Assembly: GCA_021828475.1 (NCBI GenBank)
Contig: JAJZIY010000033.1
Span: 1 to 33,137, forward strand
Length of the DNA: 33,137 nt
DNA from: Actinomycetes bacterium
Lineage (GTDB): Bacteria; Actinomycetota; Acidimicrobiia; Acidimicrobiales; Palsa-688
Reading direction: 5' to 3'
Below the pieces are notes generated by a model. That model was not told the DNA's origin and did not search any database. It saw nothing but the letters and a program-made list of their open reading frames with translations. This document shows positions 1 through 7,946 of this stretch, piece by piece. The translations under genes were made by a program, and so were the position numbers. Position 1 is the first letter of the stretch. Every line of letters begins with the position of its first letter.

Positions 1-91
1 TGCTCGGGAACAGCGGCCTGATCCCCGGCTGACCCGCGACGAGCCCGCTGGCGGTGTCCGGATCTCGCGGCTGGGCGGGACGGGATCCGGG

Positions 92-535
92 CTAGGCGGC
101 CGGGATCGCCCGGCCGCCGGGCCGGGGCGGCGTTGCCCCACCGGGCGCCGGTTGCCTCGTGGCGGCAGCCTGGCCCACTGCCCCCGGACTTGGGGCCGTC
201 TTGTCGGTGTTGCCAGGGCCGGTTTCGCCGCCCTGCGCCCCGGTCGGGGCCTCCTGTGCCGTCGCCGTGGCGGTCGCGCCGGCGCCGGCGCGGGCGCCGG
301 CAGCGCCCATGGCCCCGGGCCGATCAGTCGCCGCCATTGCAGCGATGGCAGCGGAGCCCAGTTCGCTGCGGGTGGCGGGAAGGCCAGGCCCGAGGGGCTC
401 CCCGGCCCCGGCCCCGGCGCCACCGGCCACTACGGCCAGTACCCCGGCGAACGTGGACGCGTCAGCGGAGCTCGGGGTGTTGCCCGGTCGCTCCGGCGTC
501 AACGGCGCCGCGCCCATTGCCGTAACAGTGCTCAT
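92..535 (-). CDS. Short Ala/Gly/Pro-rich protein in the fliK position
   Basis: This 147-aa ORF starts at the ATG at 535, which overlaps the stop of the upstream wall hydrolase gene (ATGA), so it belongs to the flagellar operon. The product is low complexity (Ala, Gly, Pro, Thr). Only the N-terminal stretch around STFAGVLAVVAG resembles the start of some FliK hook-length proteins. FliK is usually several hundred residues long with a conserved C-terminal domain, and that domain is not visible here. The TAG stop at 92-94 is followed by 91 bases, to the window edge, that stay open in the same frame. The gene could be a small unknown protein, a divergent fliK, or a fliK truncated by a nonsense mutation or frameshift. 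No function is claimed. Confidence 0.5.
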   Translation of the reverse strand: MSTVTAMGAAPLTPERPGNTPSSADASTFAGVLAVVAGGAGAGAGEPLGPGLPATRSELGSAAIAAMAATDRPGAMGAAGARAGAGATATATAQEAPTGAQGGETGPGNTDKTAPSPGAVGQAAATRQPAPGGATPPRPGGRAIPAA

Positions 536-1773
536 TGACCCTCCATGCCTGCGTCCGATAGGACTTTGGCCACGTATGCCTGGGTTTGCGGGTACGGCGG
601 GATGCCGCCGTACTGCGCCACGGCGCCCGGTCCGGCGTTGTAGGCGGCCAGAGCGAGCGACCAGGACCCGTACTTCTGGTGGTAACCGGCGAGAAGTTGG
701 GCAGCGGCGGGTACGGCCTGGGTCGGGTCGTAGGGGTCGACGCCGTAGGACGCTGCAGTGGCCGGCATGAGAGCCATGAGGCCCTTGGCGCCGGTGGCGC
801 TGCCGACGTAGGTGCGGAAGCTCGACTCGTTGAAGGCAACCGACGAGAGCAGGGAGGCGGGAACGTGGTAGGAGGCGGCCGCCTGTTGGAAGGTGCCGAC
901 CAGGGCGGTGGGGGTGCCGGGGATCACGCCCGAGGAGCCCGTGGCCCCGCCTGTCGTCGTGGCGGCGCCTGTCACCCCGGGGCCTGAGGCGGCCGGCGCC
1001 AGGCCCGTTACCCGGCGGATCTCGGTGGGCGTCCCGACGGGGTCGACGCGCACGACGGCGCCCGTATGGGGAGCGTCGATCATCTGCCCGTTGCCGATGT
1101 AGATGCCAACGTGGCCGGGGGCACTGGCGGTGCCGTCCGAGCCGGGATAAAAGACGAGGTCGCCGGGCTGCGCCTGGGCGAGGCTGCCGACCGGAGCACC
1201 TACCAGGGCCTGCTCCTGGGAGGTCCTGGGCAGGTCGACGCCCAGCCTGGCGTAGACGTCCTGGACCAGCCCCGAGCAGTCCACGCCGGTGGCCGGATCC
1301 GTGCCGCCCCACTGGTAGGGCACCCCGAGGAAGGTCTCGGCCTGGGCCACGGCCTGCTGGCCGACGGTGGCTCCTGCGGCGGCGCCGGCCGTCCCTGGCT
1401 GCCCGGCGGCGGCCCCCGTGGAGCCGCTGGCAGCGCTGCTGCCCCCTCCGGCGCCTGCTGCCTGGCCGGGGCCGATCCCCCCGAGGAAGCCTCCGGTCTG
1501 GCCGGCGTAGATGGGGGCTCCCTCCTGGAGGGCGTAGCCGTACAACCCAGCGTCGGCAGCCGAGCCTGCTCCGCTCGACGCCGCGCTCGCGCCGGCGGCC
1601 TCCCCGCCAGGCGCTCCGGCAGTGGTCCCGGCTCCCGGCGTGGAGCCCGAGAGCCCGGCGACCTGGGCCAGCACGGACTCGAACCCCCCGGCGCCCGGGC
1701 TCAGCGAATCGAAGTTCTGCTGTATCTGGCTCACAGCCGCGAGTGTGGAGGACAGCCCGTCGACGTAGGTCAT
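532..1773 (-). CDS. Flagellar cell-wall hydrolase, NlpC/P60 plus lytic transglycosylase (SLT)
   Basis: The 413-aa protein probably opens peptidoglycan for rod and hook passage, the role FlgJ has in proteobacteria. Residues 1-45 are a helical N-terminus, followed by a long Ala/Gly/Ser linker. Residues 135-250 form an NlpC/P60 endopeptidase domain with Cys166 (VDCSGLV), His221 (PGHVGIYIG) and an acidic third residue, Asp233 (MIDAP). The 12-residue His-Asp spacing matches the His-Glu spacing of RipA. Residues 290-410 form an SLT domain with catalytic Glu316 (FNESSF), GLMALMPATA and AYNAGPGAV; the usual Gln of GLMQLMP is Ala here. No classical signal peptide is seen, so export through the flagellar apparatus is possible (inference). 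It overlaps fliJ upstream and the fliK-position ORF downstream by four bases each. Confidence 0.88.
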   Translation of the reverse strand: MTYVDGLSSTLAAVSQIQQNFDSLSPGAGGFESVLAQVAGLSGSTPGAGTTAGAPGGEAAGASAASSGAGSAADAGLYGYALQEGAPIYAGQTGGFLGGIGPGQAAGAGGGSSAASGSTGAAAGQPGTAGAAAGATVGQQAVAQAETFLGVPYQWGGTDPATGVDCSGLVQDVYARLGVDLPRTSQEQALVGAPVGSLAQAQPGDLVFYPGSDGTASAPGHVGIYIGNGQMIDAPHTGAVVRVDPVGTPTEIRRVTGLAPAASGPGVTGAATTTGGATGSSGVIPGTPTALVGTFQQAAASYHVPASLLSSVAFNESSFRTYVGSATGAKGLMALMPATAASYGVDPYDPTQAVPAAAQLLAGYHQKYGSWSLALAAYNAGPGAVAQYGGIPPYPQTQAYVAKVLSDAGMEGQ

Positions 1774-2216
1774 GATTGCGGTCCCTCATTGCGCCGGCGG
1801 TGCTCCTGGCGGCTGTGGCGCGACACGACGAGGTCGTCGACGATGGCGGCTTCCTCATGCTGGGCGGCCAGCCGGTGCTCGTGGCGACGCCGCTCGTCGA
1901 GGTGCTCGAGCACGGCAACGGCCTTGGCGGCTTCGACGTAACGGGCCATCGCCTCGTCCACCGCTACCCGGGACGCGACCAGGGCCTGGCGGGCACCGGC
2001 GAGGGAGCCGGCCGCCAGTTCGGCCTGCTGGCGCTGGGCCAGGAAACGGCCGTCCTCGGGCCTGCTCACCTGCCGGTAATGCTCGAAGCTGGCTCTGGCG
2101 GCCAGTTCGGCGGCGGTGGCCGCCATGTTGGCTTTCTGCAGGTCGGCCTTGGCCATGTCCTGCTGGAGCCTCCGCGCCCTCAGCACCGCGGCCAGGCCGA
2201 ACGTGTACCGCTTCAC
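1770..2216 (-). CDS. fliJ: Flagellar export chaperone FliJ
   Basis: This 148-aa protein is almost entirely alpha-helical and charged, with the classic FliJ opening (MKRYTFGLAAVLRARRLQQD) and a predicted long antiparallel coiled coil. FliJ is the central stalk of the type III export ATPase. It links the FliI hexamer to the FlhA gate and handles chaperones. The gene lies directly after fliI with a four-base ATGA overlap and before the wall hydrolase with another, so the three are translationally coupled. Length and position match the family, but sequence conservation in FliJ is low, so the call rests partly on context. Confidence 0.85.
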   Translation of the reverse strand: MKRYTFGLAAVLRARRLQQDMAKADLQKANMAATAAELAARASFEHYRQVSRPEDGRFLAQRQQAELAAGSLAGARQALVASRVAVDEAMARYVEAAKAVAVLEHLDERRRHEHRLAAQHEEAAIVDDLVVSRHSRQEHRRRNEGPQS

Positions 2217-3523
2217 GGGGTCACCAGGGTGGCGAGCGCGGCCAGGCTCTGGCTGACCGGGGCAACAGCGGCGGCGTCCTGGCGCAGGAACAGCTCGATG
2301 GCGGCCTTCAGCTGCACCGCCCGGTCCACAACGGCGTTCGCGCCCTTGACGTAGGCGCCGATCTCTATCAGGTCGCGTGCGTCCCGATAAGCAGCCATCA
2401 GGCGTCGCAGCTCGTTGGCCTGGGCCACCTGCTCGGGCGTCATGACCCTCGGTGCGACCCGGGAGACGGATTCGAGCACGTCCACGCTCGGGAAATGGCC
2501 GGACGTGGCCAGTTTGCGCGACAGGACGATGTGCCCGTCGAGAATGGAACGCGCGGAGTCCGCCACCGGGTCGTTCATGTCGTCACCCTCGACCAGGACG
2601 GTGTAGAGCCCGGTTATGCTGCCGTGCTCGCCGGCGCCGGCCCGCTCGAGCAGGCGGGGCAACAGAGCGAACACCGAAGGGGGGTAGCCCCGGGTGGCGG
2701 GTGGTTCGCCTGCAGCCAGACCGACTTCTCTCTGTGCCATGCAATAGCGGGTGAGGCTGTCCATCATCAGCACGACGTGCCGGCCGGTGTCCCTGAACCA
2801 CTCGGCTATACGGGTTGCCGTCTGCGCTGCCTGCAGGCGCATCAGGGCCGGCTCGTCCGAGGTGGCGACCACCACCACCGACCGGGCCAATCCCGCCGGC
2901 CCGAGGTCGTGCTCGATCATCTCGCGGACCTCCCGGCCACGCTCGCCGACCAGGGCCAGCACGGAGATGTCGGCTTCGGTGCCCCTGGCGATCATCGACA
3001 GGAGGCTCGACTTGCCGACGCCCGAGCCGGCGAAGATGCCCATACGCTGCCCGCGACCGCAGGGGAGCATGGTGTCCAGGACTCGTACGCCGAGCGGCAT
3101 GTGGGTGTCGACCATCGCACGGCGAAGCGGGTGCGGCGGTGTGCCGGACGCGGGGACGCGGGTAATGCCGCGCAGGTCGGTGCCTCCGTCGATGGGACGG
3201 CCCAGGGCGTCGAGCACCCGCCCGCGCAACTGCTCTCCTACCGGCACCCGCAGCCGTCCCGGTGCCAGCTCGGCCGCTGCACCGGCGCGGATGCCTGTCA
3301 ACTCCCCCAGGGGCATGCAGACCAGGCCGCCGTCCTCTATCGCTACGACCTCTGCCAGTAGCTCCCCACCGGCACGTGACAGGCAGACGGCTTCGCCGAT
3401 GGCAGCCTGGACGCCCTCCACCGTCACGCTCATGCCGACGACGGAACGGACCCGCCCGAGAGCCCGGGGCTTGGCCGCCAGTTTCGCCGCATCGACCCGC
3501 TGGCGCAGCGTCAGAGCGCTCAC
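2213..3523 (-). CDS. fliI: Flagellum-specific ATPase FliI
   Basis: The 436-aa protein is the ATPase of the flagellar type III export apparatus and acts at the cytoplasmic face of the basal body. The Walker A motif AGSGVGKS is at residues 165-172 and the Walker B segment VVLMMD at 250-255. The F1/FliI-type stretches VGERGREVRE and SGHFPSVDVLESVSR are present, and the length is normal for FliI. It overlaps fliH by four bases upstream and fliJ by four bases downstream, the usual H-I-J order. The ATPase core is intact, so the enzyme is expected to be active. Confidence 0.97.
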   Translation of the reverse strand: MSALTLRQRVDAAKLAAKPRALGRVRSVVGMSVTVEGVQAAIGEAVCLSRAGGELLAEVVAIEDGGLVCMPLGELTGIRAGAAAELAPGRLRVPVGEQLRGRVLDALGRPIDGGTDLRGITRVPASGTPPHPLRRAMVDTHMPLGVRVLDTMLPCGRGQRMGIFAGSGVGKSSLLSMIARGTEADISVLALVGERGREVREMIEHDLGPAGLARSVVVVATSDEPALMRLQAAQTATRIAEWFRDTGRHVVLMMDSLTRYCMAQREVGLAAGEPPATRGYPPSVFALLPRLLERAGAGEHGSITGLYTVLVEGDDMNDPVADSARSILDGHIVLSRKLATSGHFPSVDVLESVSRVAPRVMTPEQVAQANELRRLMAAYRDARDLIEIGAYVKGANAVVDRAVQLKAAIELFLRQDAAAVAPVSQSLAALATLVTP

Positions 3524-4230
3524 GGCCGTGCCTCCCAGGCCGCCCCGGCACCATCCCCGGGGCCTTCGTCGGCAACCTGGTCGGCGCCTGGCCCGAGGAA
3601 CACCTCGCGGGCCCGGGCGAGCGCCTGCTCGATCCTGGCGTCGACGAACTTGGCACCTGTTGTCACGATGCAGCCGCCGGGCCCGACCTCGGGGTCGGCG
3701 AGCACGTCGACAGTCTGACCGGTGCGGCCGAGTGAAGTGGAGGCGTCACGTACGAACTTCTCGTCGCCCGGGTTGACCCGCACGCAGGCGGGCCCAACCG
3801 GTAGCGACTCGAGCACCGAGCGCGCCACCTTGACGGCATGGCCCGGCCCGGTCCGCAGCTCGTAGCCCATGACCGCCTCGGCCAGTTCGAAGGCTGCGGC
3901 CGCCAACTGGTCGGTCATGGCGATGTCGCGCCCGCCGAAGCGGGCGAGGTACTCGTCCGTGGCGCTGGCCAGCTGGCTCAGCAGGGCGCTGGCGTGGGCC
4001 TGGGTGGAGGCCCAGGCGGCCTTGTGGGCGGCCAGTTCGGCGGCCCGTTCGGCTTGGGCCTGGCGGGCACCCTCGGCATAGCCCGCCATGTACCCCCGTT
4101 TGAAGCCGTTGTCGTAGCGCTCCTGGGGAGTGCTGAGCTCGGGCAGCACGGCGGCCATGTCGATGTAAGGGGGCAGCGTCGTCGTGGGCTCGTTCGACGT
4201 GGACGGGAGATGCTCACTCGATATAGTCAT
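3520..4230 (-). CDS. fliH: Flagellar export regulator FliH
   Basis: The 236-aa protein holds the export ATPase FliI at the base of the flagellum and regulates it. It has the usual layout: a poorly conserved N-terminus, an Ala/Gln/Glu-rich helix (about residues 50-100, with GYAEGARQAQAERAAEL) and a C-terminal FliI-binding domain similar to V-type ATPase subunit E (about residues 105-220). The ATG at 4230 lies inside the end of fliG (17-base overlap) and has an AGGAG six bases upstream, which supports this start. It overlaps fliI by four bases downstream. Confidence 0.88.
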   Translation of the reverse strand: MTISSEHLPSTSNEPTTTLPPYIDMAAVLPELSTPQERYDNGFKRGYMAGYAEGARQAQAERAAELAAHKAAWASTQAHASALLSQLASATDEYLARFGGRDIAMTDQLAAAAFELAEAVMGYELRTGPGHAVKVARSVLESLPVGPACVRVNPGDEKFVRDASTSLGRTGQTVDVLADPEVGPGGCIVTTGAKFVDARIEQALARAREVFLGPGADQVADEGPGDGAGAAWEARP

Positions 4231-5227
4231 CTGTGCTCCTCGACAGCACGATCGAGCCTTCCTGCTCGAGCTGGCGGACCGTCCGGACGATCTCCTTGCG
4301 GGCCTTCTCGACGTCGCTCAGGCGTTGCGGCCCGAGCAGGTCCATCTCCTCCAGCAGGTTTTCGGACGCCCTCTCCGACAAGTTGGCGTATATGCGCTCG
4401 CGCACGGATTCGCTCGTCCCCTTGAGGGCCATGGCCAGCTCCTTGGTGTCGACCTGGCGCAGCAGGAGCTGCAGCGCCTTGTCCTCCAACTTGACGAGGT
4501 CCTCGATGGTGAACAGCCTCTGGCGGATGTCCTGGGCCAGGTGGGGGTCGACCTCGTCGATCCGGCCGAGGATTATGCGCTCGGTTTCGGCGTCCGCACG
4601 GGCCAGGATCTCGACCAGCGGCTTGACCGGGTCGCTGTCCACCCGCAGACGCTGGCTTGTGGCGGCGGAGAGGATCCTGCGCTCGAGGCCGTTCTCGACG
4701 GCCCTGAGGGTCTCGGGGCTGGGCGGGCTCAGGGTGGCGATGCGGTAGGCGACGTCACCGCGCAGCTCCTCCGGCAGCTCGCGCAGCATCGCCAGGGAGC
4801 GGTCGGGCGGCAGTTTCGAAAGCACCAGTGCGATGGTCTGGGGGTGCTCGCGCGACAGCACGGAGGCCGCCACGGCCGAGTCGAGCGCCGTCAGCGCCCG
4901 GAAGTGGTTGCCGACAGGAGTGCCACCGATACGCGACATCAGGGCCTCGGCTTTGGCGCTGCTGCCCAGGGCCTCGGAGAGCAGGCCCTTGGCGACCTCC
5001 ACACCCCCGATGGGGGTATGCGCCTGCTTCTGCGCCTGGGCGATGAACTCCCTCATCACGTGGTTGACGACGGGCTCCTCGACCGGGCCGAGGTTTGCGA
5101 TCTCGGCAACCACCCGCTCGACCTCGGTCTCGCTGAGCGACTGCAGGATCCGTGCCGCTCTTTCCTGGCCCACCGAGACCAGCAGCAGGGCCGCCTTGCG
5201 GGCACCGGTGAGTTGCAGTTCAGGCAT
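4214..5227 (-). CDS. fliG: Flagellar motor switch protein FliG
   Basis: The 337-aa protein is the rotor protein that generates torque with MotA and sits on the MS ring. It opens with the FliG N-terminal motif LTGARKAALLLVSVGQE. The middle-domain EHPQ motif is at residues 127-130. The C-terminal torque helix region (residues 240-310, KLEDKALQLLLRQVDTKEL onward) carries the expected alternating charges. The ATG at 5227 has only a G-rich stretch upstream instead of a normal ribosome-binding site. If the G8 tract just upstream had seven G, the frame would extend to an ATG overlapping the fliF stop. That would give 24 extra N-terminal residues and match the ATGA overlaps elsewhere in the operon. 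Confidence 0.96.
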   Translation of the reverse strand: MPELQLTGARKAALLLVSVGQERAARILQSLSETEVERVVAEIANLGPVEEPVVNHVMREFIAQAQKQAHTPIGGVEVAKGLLSEALGSSAKAEALMSRIGGTPVGNHFRALTALDSAVAASVLSREHPQTIALVLSKLPPDRSLAMLRELPEELRGDVAYRIATLSPPSPETLRAVENGLERRILSAATSQRLRVDSDPVKPLVEILARADAETERIILGRIDEVDPHLAQDIRQRLFTIEDLVKLEDKALQLLLRQVDTKELAMALKGTSESVRERIYANLSERASENLLEEMDLLGPQRLSDVEKARKEIVRTVRQLEQEGSIVLSRSTDDYIE

Positions 5228-5300
5228 GCACGCCCCCCCCGGACGCGGCAGCGGTCGTGGTAACGGTGACGGTGACGCTCGTCGGGTCGACGCTGGTCAT
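5220..5300 (-). CDS. 26-aa coupling ORF between fliF and fliG
   Basis: The ATG at 5300 overlaps the fliF stop (ATGA). The 26-codon frame, rich in Thr and Val, ends with a TGA at 5220-5222, just inside fliG. It fills the only real gap in an otherwise overlapping operon, so it could let ribosomes pass from fliF to fliG by reinitiation. It could also be the displaced 5' end of fliG, shifted by the G8 tract it contains. Nothing suggests that the peptide itself has a function. Confidence 0.4.
   Translation of the reverse strand: MTSVDPTSVTVTVTTTAAASGGGVHA
5233..5240 (-). repeat. G8 homopolymer upstream of fliG
   Basis: Eight consecutive G residues (minus strand) lie five bases before the fliG ATG. 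A tract of seven or ten G would join the frame opened at the fliF stop to fliG. Runs of this kind are known contingency sites in other bacteria and are also a common place for sequencing errors. Confidence 0.8.
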
Positions 5301-7138
5301 CGCTCGCTCGGGGAGGCTTCCAGCCAGGCCCGCAGCATCTCGGCGATGCGTTCGGGTTCGCGTTCGATCATCAGGCCCAACTGGGAGACCTCCGCCTGGA
5401 GCGGGTTGGGGACCGCGACGTAGGCCGCCTCGCGCACCGGAGCCACCACGGGCAGGGCCATGGTCGGGTCGTCCTCGTCCTCGTCCTCGTTCCCGGGCTC
5501 GAGCTCTAGAGGCTGGTAACCGTTGGGGAGAGCCATGGGGACACGGGTGGTCTTGGTGATCCGGCGGAAGGCGAACACCAAGAGCGCGAGGACCACCAGG
5601 GCGACAGCCCCGGTGCGGGCCTCCCCCATGAGGGCGGCCTGGCTGTTGGCGCTGGCGGCTGCCTCGAGCTGGGCCGCCTGGGCCTTGGCTGCCGACTGGT
5701 TGAAGGGCACGAAGGCAACCTGGATGGAGTCGCCCCGGGTGGGTTGTAGCCCGGCGGCGGCGGACACCAGCTTCTTGATCGTGCCTACGTTCACGCCCTT
5801 CACAGAGCTGTCGACCACCACGGCAACCGACAGGCGGATGAGAGTGCCGGGCGCGGAGTCGACCGTCTTGGTCACCTCGCTCACCACGTTCTGCTGCGAG
5901 GCCCCGACCTGGCTGTAGGTGGGGACGGTGGTGGTGGTGACGCCAGGGGTCGTGGTGGCGGTGCCCTTGGCCGTCTTGGCGGTGCCCTTTGTCGTGGTGG
6001 CGGTCTTGGCGGTCTTGGCTGTCGTCTTGGTCGTCTTGGTCGTCTTGGCACTGCCGGTGGCGGCTGCCGTGGCCGAACCGGACTTGGAGGTGGGCGAGGA
6101 CAGCACGGTCTTGCCTGCGGAGGCCACGACGGGCAGGGTGGTCCCACCGAGGATGCCGATCGCCGCGGCCCCGGCTGCCGGCCCGACGTAGGTCTGCTTG
6201 GAGCTGGCCTGCTGGACGGGTATCGGGCCCTGGTTGTTGGGGTCGTAGATGTTGCTCGAGATCTGGGTCTGGCTGAAGTCGAGCTGGGCGTTGGTGTGCA
6301 CGACGGCGTTGCCGGGGCCGAGCACTGTGGCCAGCATGTCCTGCAGCGAGTTGTCGAGGCTCTGCTCGTACTCCAGGGTCTGCTGCTGCTGCATGGAGCC
6401 GGCGGCCACGTTGCCGGCATTGGTACCGGGGGCATTGAGGACGTCGCCGTTCTGGTCGACCACGGTCACGTTGTCTGCCGCCAGGCCTTCGATGCTCGAG
6501 GCCACCAGGTGGACCACGGCCTGCACCTGCTCGGCACCGAGGGACGTCCCGGGCTGGAGCGACACGAGCACGGACGCCGACGGCTGCCCGGCACTGGTGG
6601 CGAAGAGGCTCTGCTGGGGGATGACCACGTTGACGATGGCCGAGCTCACGCCGTTCATCGATTCGATGGTCTTTTCGAGCTGGTCCGACACGGCCTGCTG
6701 GTACTCGACCTGCTGCTGGAACTCAGACGTTGTCACGCCTGCGTTGTCGAGGAGGCTGTAGCCCTGAGAGCCGGAGGACGGCAGGCCCGCAGCCGCCATG
6801 TCGAGACGCTGCTGGTAAACGTCGGCCTGGGGCACCATGATCTGCTGGCCGCCCTCGGTGAGCTGGTAGGGGATCTTGTTAGCCGACAGCTTCTGGGTCA
6901 TGGAGGCGGCGTCCGAAGAGCTGAGGTTGGAGAAGAGAGGGGCGTAGGTCGGTTTGCCCGCCCACGACATGAAGAGGTAGCCGCCAACCACCACCCCCAG
7001 GATTGCCAAGGCCAGCATCGTCCTCTGGCCGCTCGAAAAACCCGCCATCGTCTCACGGCCGCGGTCGCGCAGGCGCAGGAGGGTGCCGTTGGGGCCGCCA
7101 CCCGACGTAGCGCCCGCTGCCCTCTGGGGTGCGGTCAC
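5297..7138 (-). CDS. fliF: Flagellar MS-ring protein FliF
   Basis: The 613-aa protein forms the membrane-embedded MS ring on which the flagellum is built. It has a first transmembrane helix at residues 40-58, ring-building motif domains at about 60-300, a second helix at about 510-527, an acidic stretch (EDEDEDD, residues 551-557) and the C-terminal FliG-binding segment ending AEMLRAWLEASPSER. Residues 352-405 are an unusual Lys/Thr/Ala repeat insertion in the external region between the ring domains. The start overlaps the fliE stop by four bases; an alternative start at Met31 is possible. Confidence 0.96.
   Translation of the reverse strand: MTAPQRAAGATSGGGPNGTLLRLRDRGRETMAGFSSGQRTMLALAILGVVVGGYLFMSWAGKPTYAPLFSNLSSSDAASMTQKLSANKIPYQLTEGGQQIMVPQADVYQQRLDMAAAGLPSSGSQGYSLLDNAGVTTSEFQQQVEYQQAVSDQLEKTIESMNGVSSAIVNVVIPQQSLFATSAGQPSASVLVSLQPGTSLGAEQVQAVVHLVASSIEGLAADNVTVVDQNGDVLNAPGTNAGNVAAGSMQQQQTLEYEQSLDNSLQDMLATVLGPGNAVVHTNAQLDFSQTQISSNIYDPNNQGPIPVQQASSKQTYVGPAAGAAAIGILGGTTLPVVASAGKTVLSSPTSKSGSATAAATGSAKTTKTTKTTAKTAKTATTTKGTAKTAKGTATTTPGVTTTTVPTYSQVGASQQNVVSEVTKTVDSAPGTLIRLSVAVVVDSSVKGVNVGTIKKLVSAAAGLQPTRGDSIQVAFVPFNQSAAKAQAAQLEAAASANSQAALMGEARTGAVALVVLALLVFAFRRITKTTRVPMALPNGYQPLELEPGNEDEDEDDPTMALPVVAPVREAAYVAVPNPLQAEVSQLGLMIEREPERIAEMLRAWLEASPSER
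5924..6085 (-). repeat. Lys/Thr-coding simple repeat within fliF
   Basis: This stretch is built from short degenerate repeats (GTCTTGG and GTCGTCTTGG units on the plus strand). On the minus strand it codes for runs of KTTKTT, KTAKTA and TTTT. It lies in frame and does not disturb fliF. Confidence 0.75.
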
Positions 7139-7494
7139 AGCTGCATACCCATGATCTGCTGGAAGGCCTGCAGGGCGTTGTTCTTGACCGCAGCCGTCAG
7201 CTGGGTCTGGATGTTGGCCTGCTCGGCGGCCACCATGTAGTCGGCCACGTTGGTGAGCGTCCCGGTAGCCGCCTGGGTGGCCAGGTTGTCAGCGTTGGTC
7301 TGGGTGGCCTGCAGGCTGCCGAAGGCGTTGCTCAGGGCCGAGCCGAAACCTCCACCGGCCCCAGCCTGGGCGCCGAGGGCCTCGGTCGGGGCCGTGGCCG
7401 CTGTGGGCTGGCCCACCAGCGCCGTGGTCGTCGTCGTCTGCGGCCCGGCAAGGGGGATTACGGGCAAGGACATCCCGGCGGGGAGGATGCTCAT
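7135..7494 (-). CDS. fliE: Flagellar hook-basal body protein FliE
   Basis: The 119-aa protein joins the MS ring to the rod and is an early export substrate. The first 45 residues are Pro/Thr/Ala-rich and variable. The C-terminal 70 residues carry the FliE signature: an amphipathic helix with ADYMVAAEQANIQTQLTAAV and the end NNALQAFQQIMGMQL. It overlaps flgC upstream and fliF downstream by four bases each, in the conserved flgB-flgC-fliE-fliF order. Confidence 0.94.
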   Translation of the reverse strand: MSILPAGMSLPVIPLAGPQTTTTTALVGQPTAATAPTEALGAQAGAGGGFGSALSNAFGSLQATQTNADNLATQAATGTLTNVADYMVAAEQANIQTQLTAAVKNNALQAFQQIMGMQL

Positions 7495-7931
7495 ACCTTG
7501 AGCCCCAGCGCCGCCTGGTAGGCGCCCTCGGCCTGGCTGATGGTGGCCAGGTTGGCCTGGTAACCGCGCTCGGCCAGCATCATGCTCGTCATCTGCTGGC
7601 CGAGGTCGACGTTGGCCACGCGGACCATGCCCTGCTTGTCGGCCAGCGGGTTGTTGGGCTGGTAGACCTCGACTCCCTTGGGGCTCCCGAGGGCGATGCC
7701 GGCCACGGCTGTGCCCGATCCGATGGCGGCGTCCGCTCCGGCCCCGGGGCCCGTGCCGCCGGGCTCACCGGGCAGAGAGGTGGCGACCACGAACCGGGGC
7801 TGGTACGCAGCCTGTGACGTCGAGGTGACGTCGTTCATGTTGGCGATGTTGTCCGACACGGCGTTCATCCACGTCTGGGAGACTTCAACGCCGCTCAGCG
7901 AGCTGCTCAGGGGGTCGAAAAGGCCCATCAT
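7491..7931 (-). CDS. flgC: Proximal rod protein FlgC
   Basis: The 146-aa rod subunit has the typical rod/hook ends: an N-terminal helix with MNAVSDNIANMNDV and the C-terminal segment VDLGQQMTSMMLAERGYQAN. The variable middle is Gly/Ala-rich. Two adjacent ATG codons occur, at 7931 and 7928. The AGGAGG lies one base before the first and four before the second, so the second may be the true start. The gene follows flgB by 15 bases and overlaps fliE. Confidence 0.95.
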   Translation of the reverse strand: MMGLFDPLSSSLSGVEVSQTWMNAVSDNIANMNDVTSTSQAAYQPRFVVATSLPGEPGGTGPGAGADAAIGSGTAVAGIALGSPKGVEVYQPNNPLADKQGMVRVANVDLGQQMTSMMLAERGYQANLATISQAEGAYQAALGLKV

Positions 7932-7946
7932 TCCTCCTGGTTGGCG

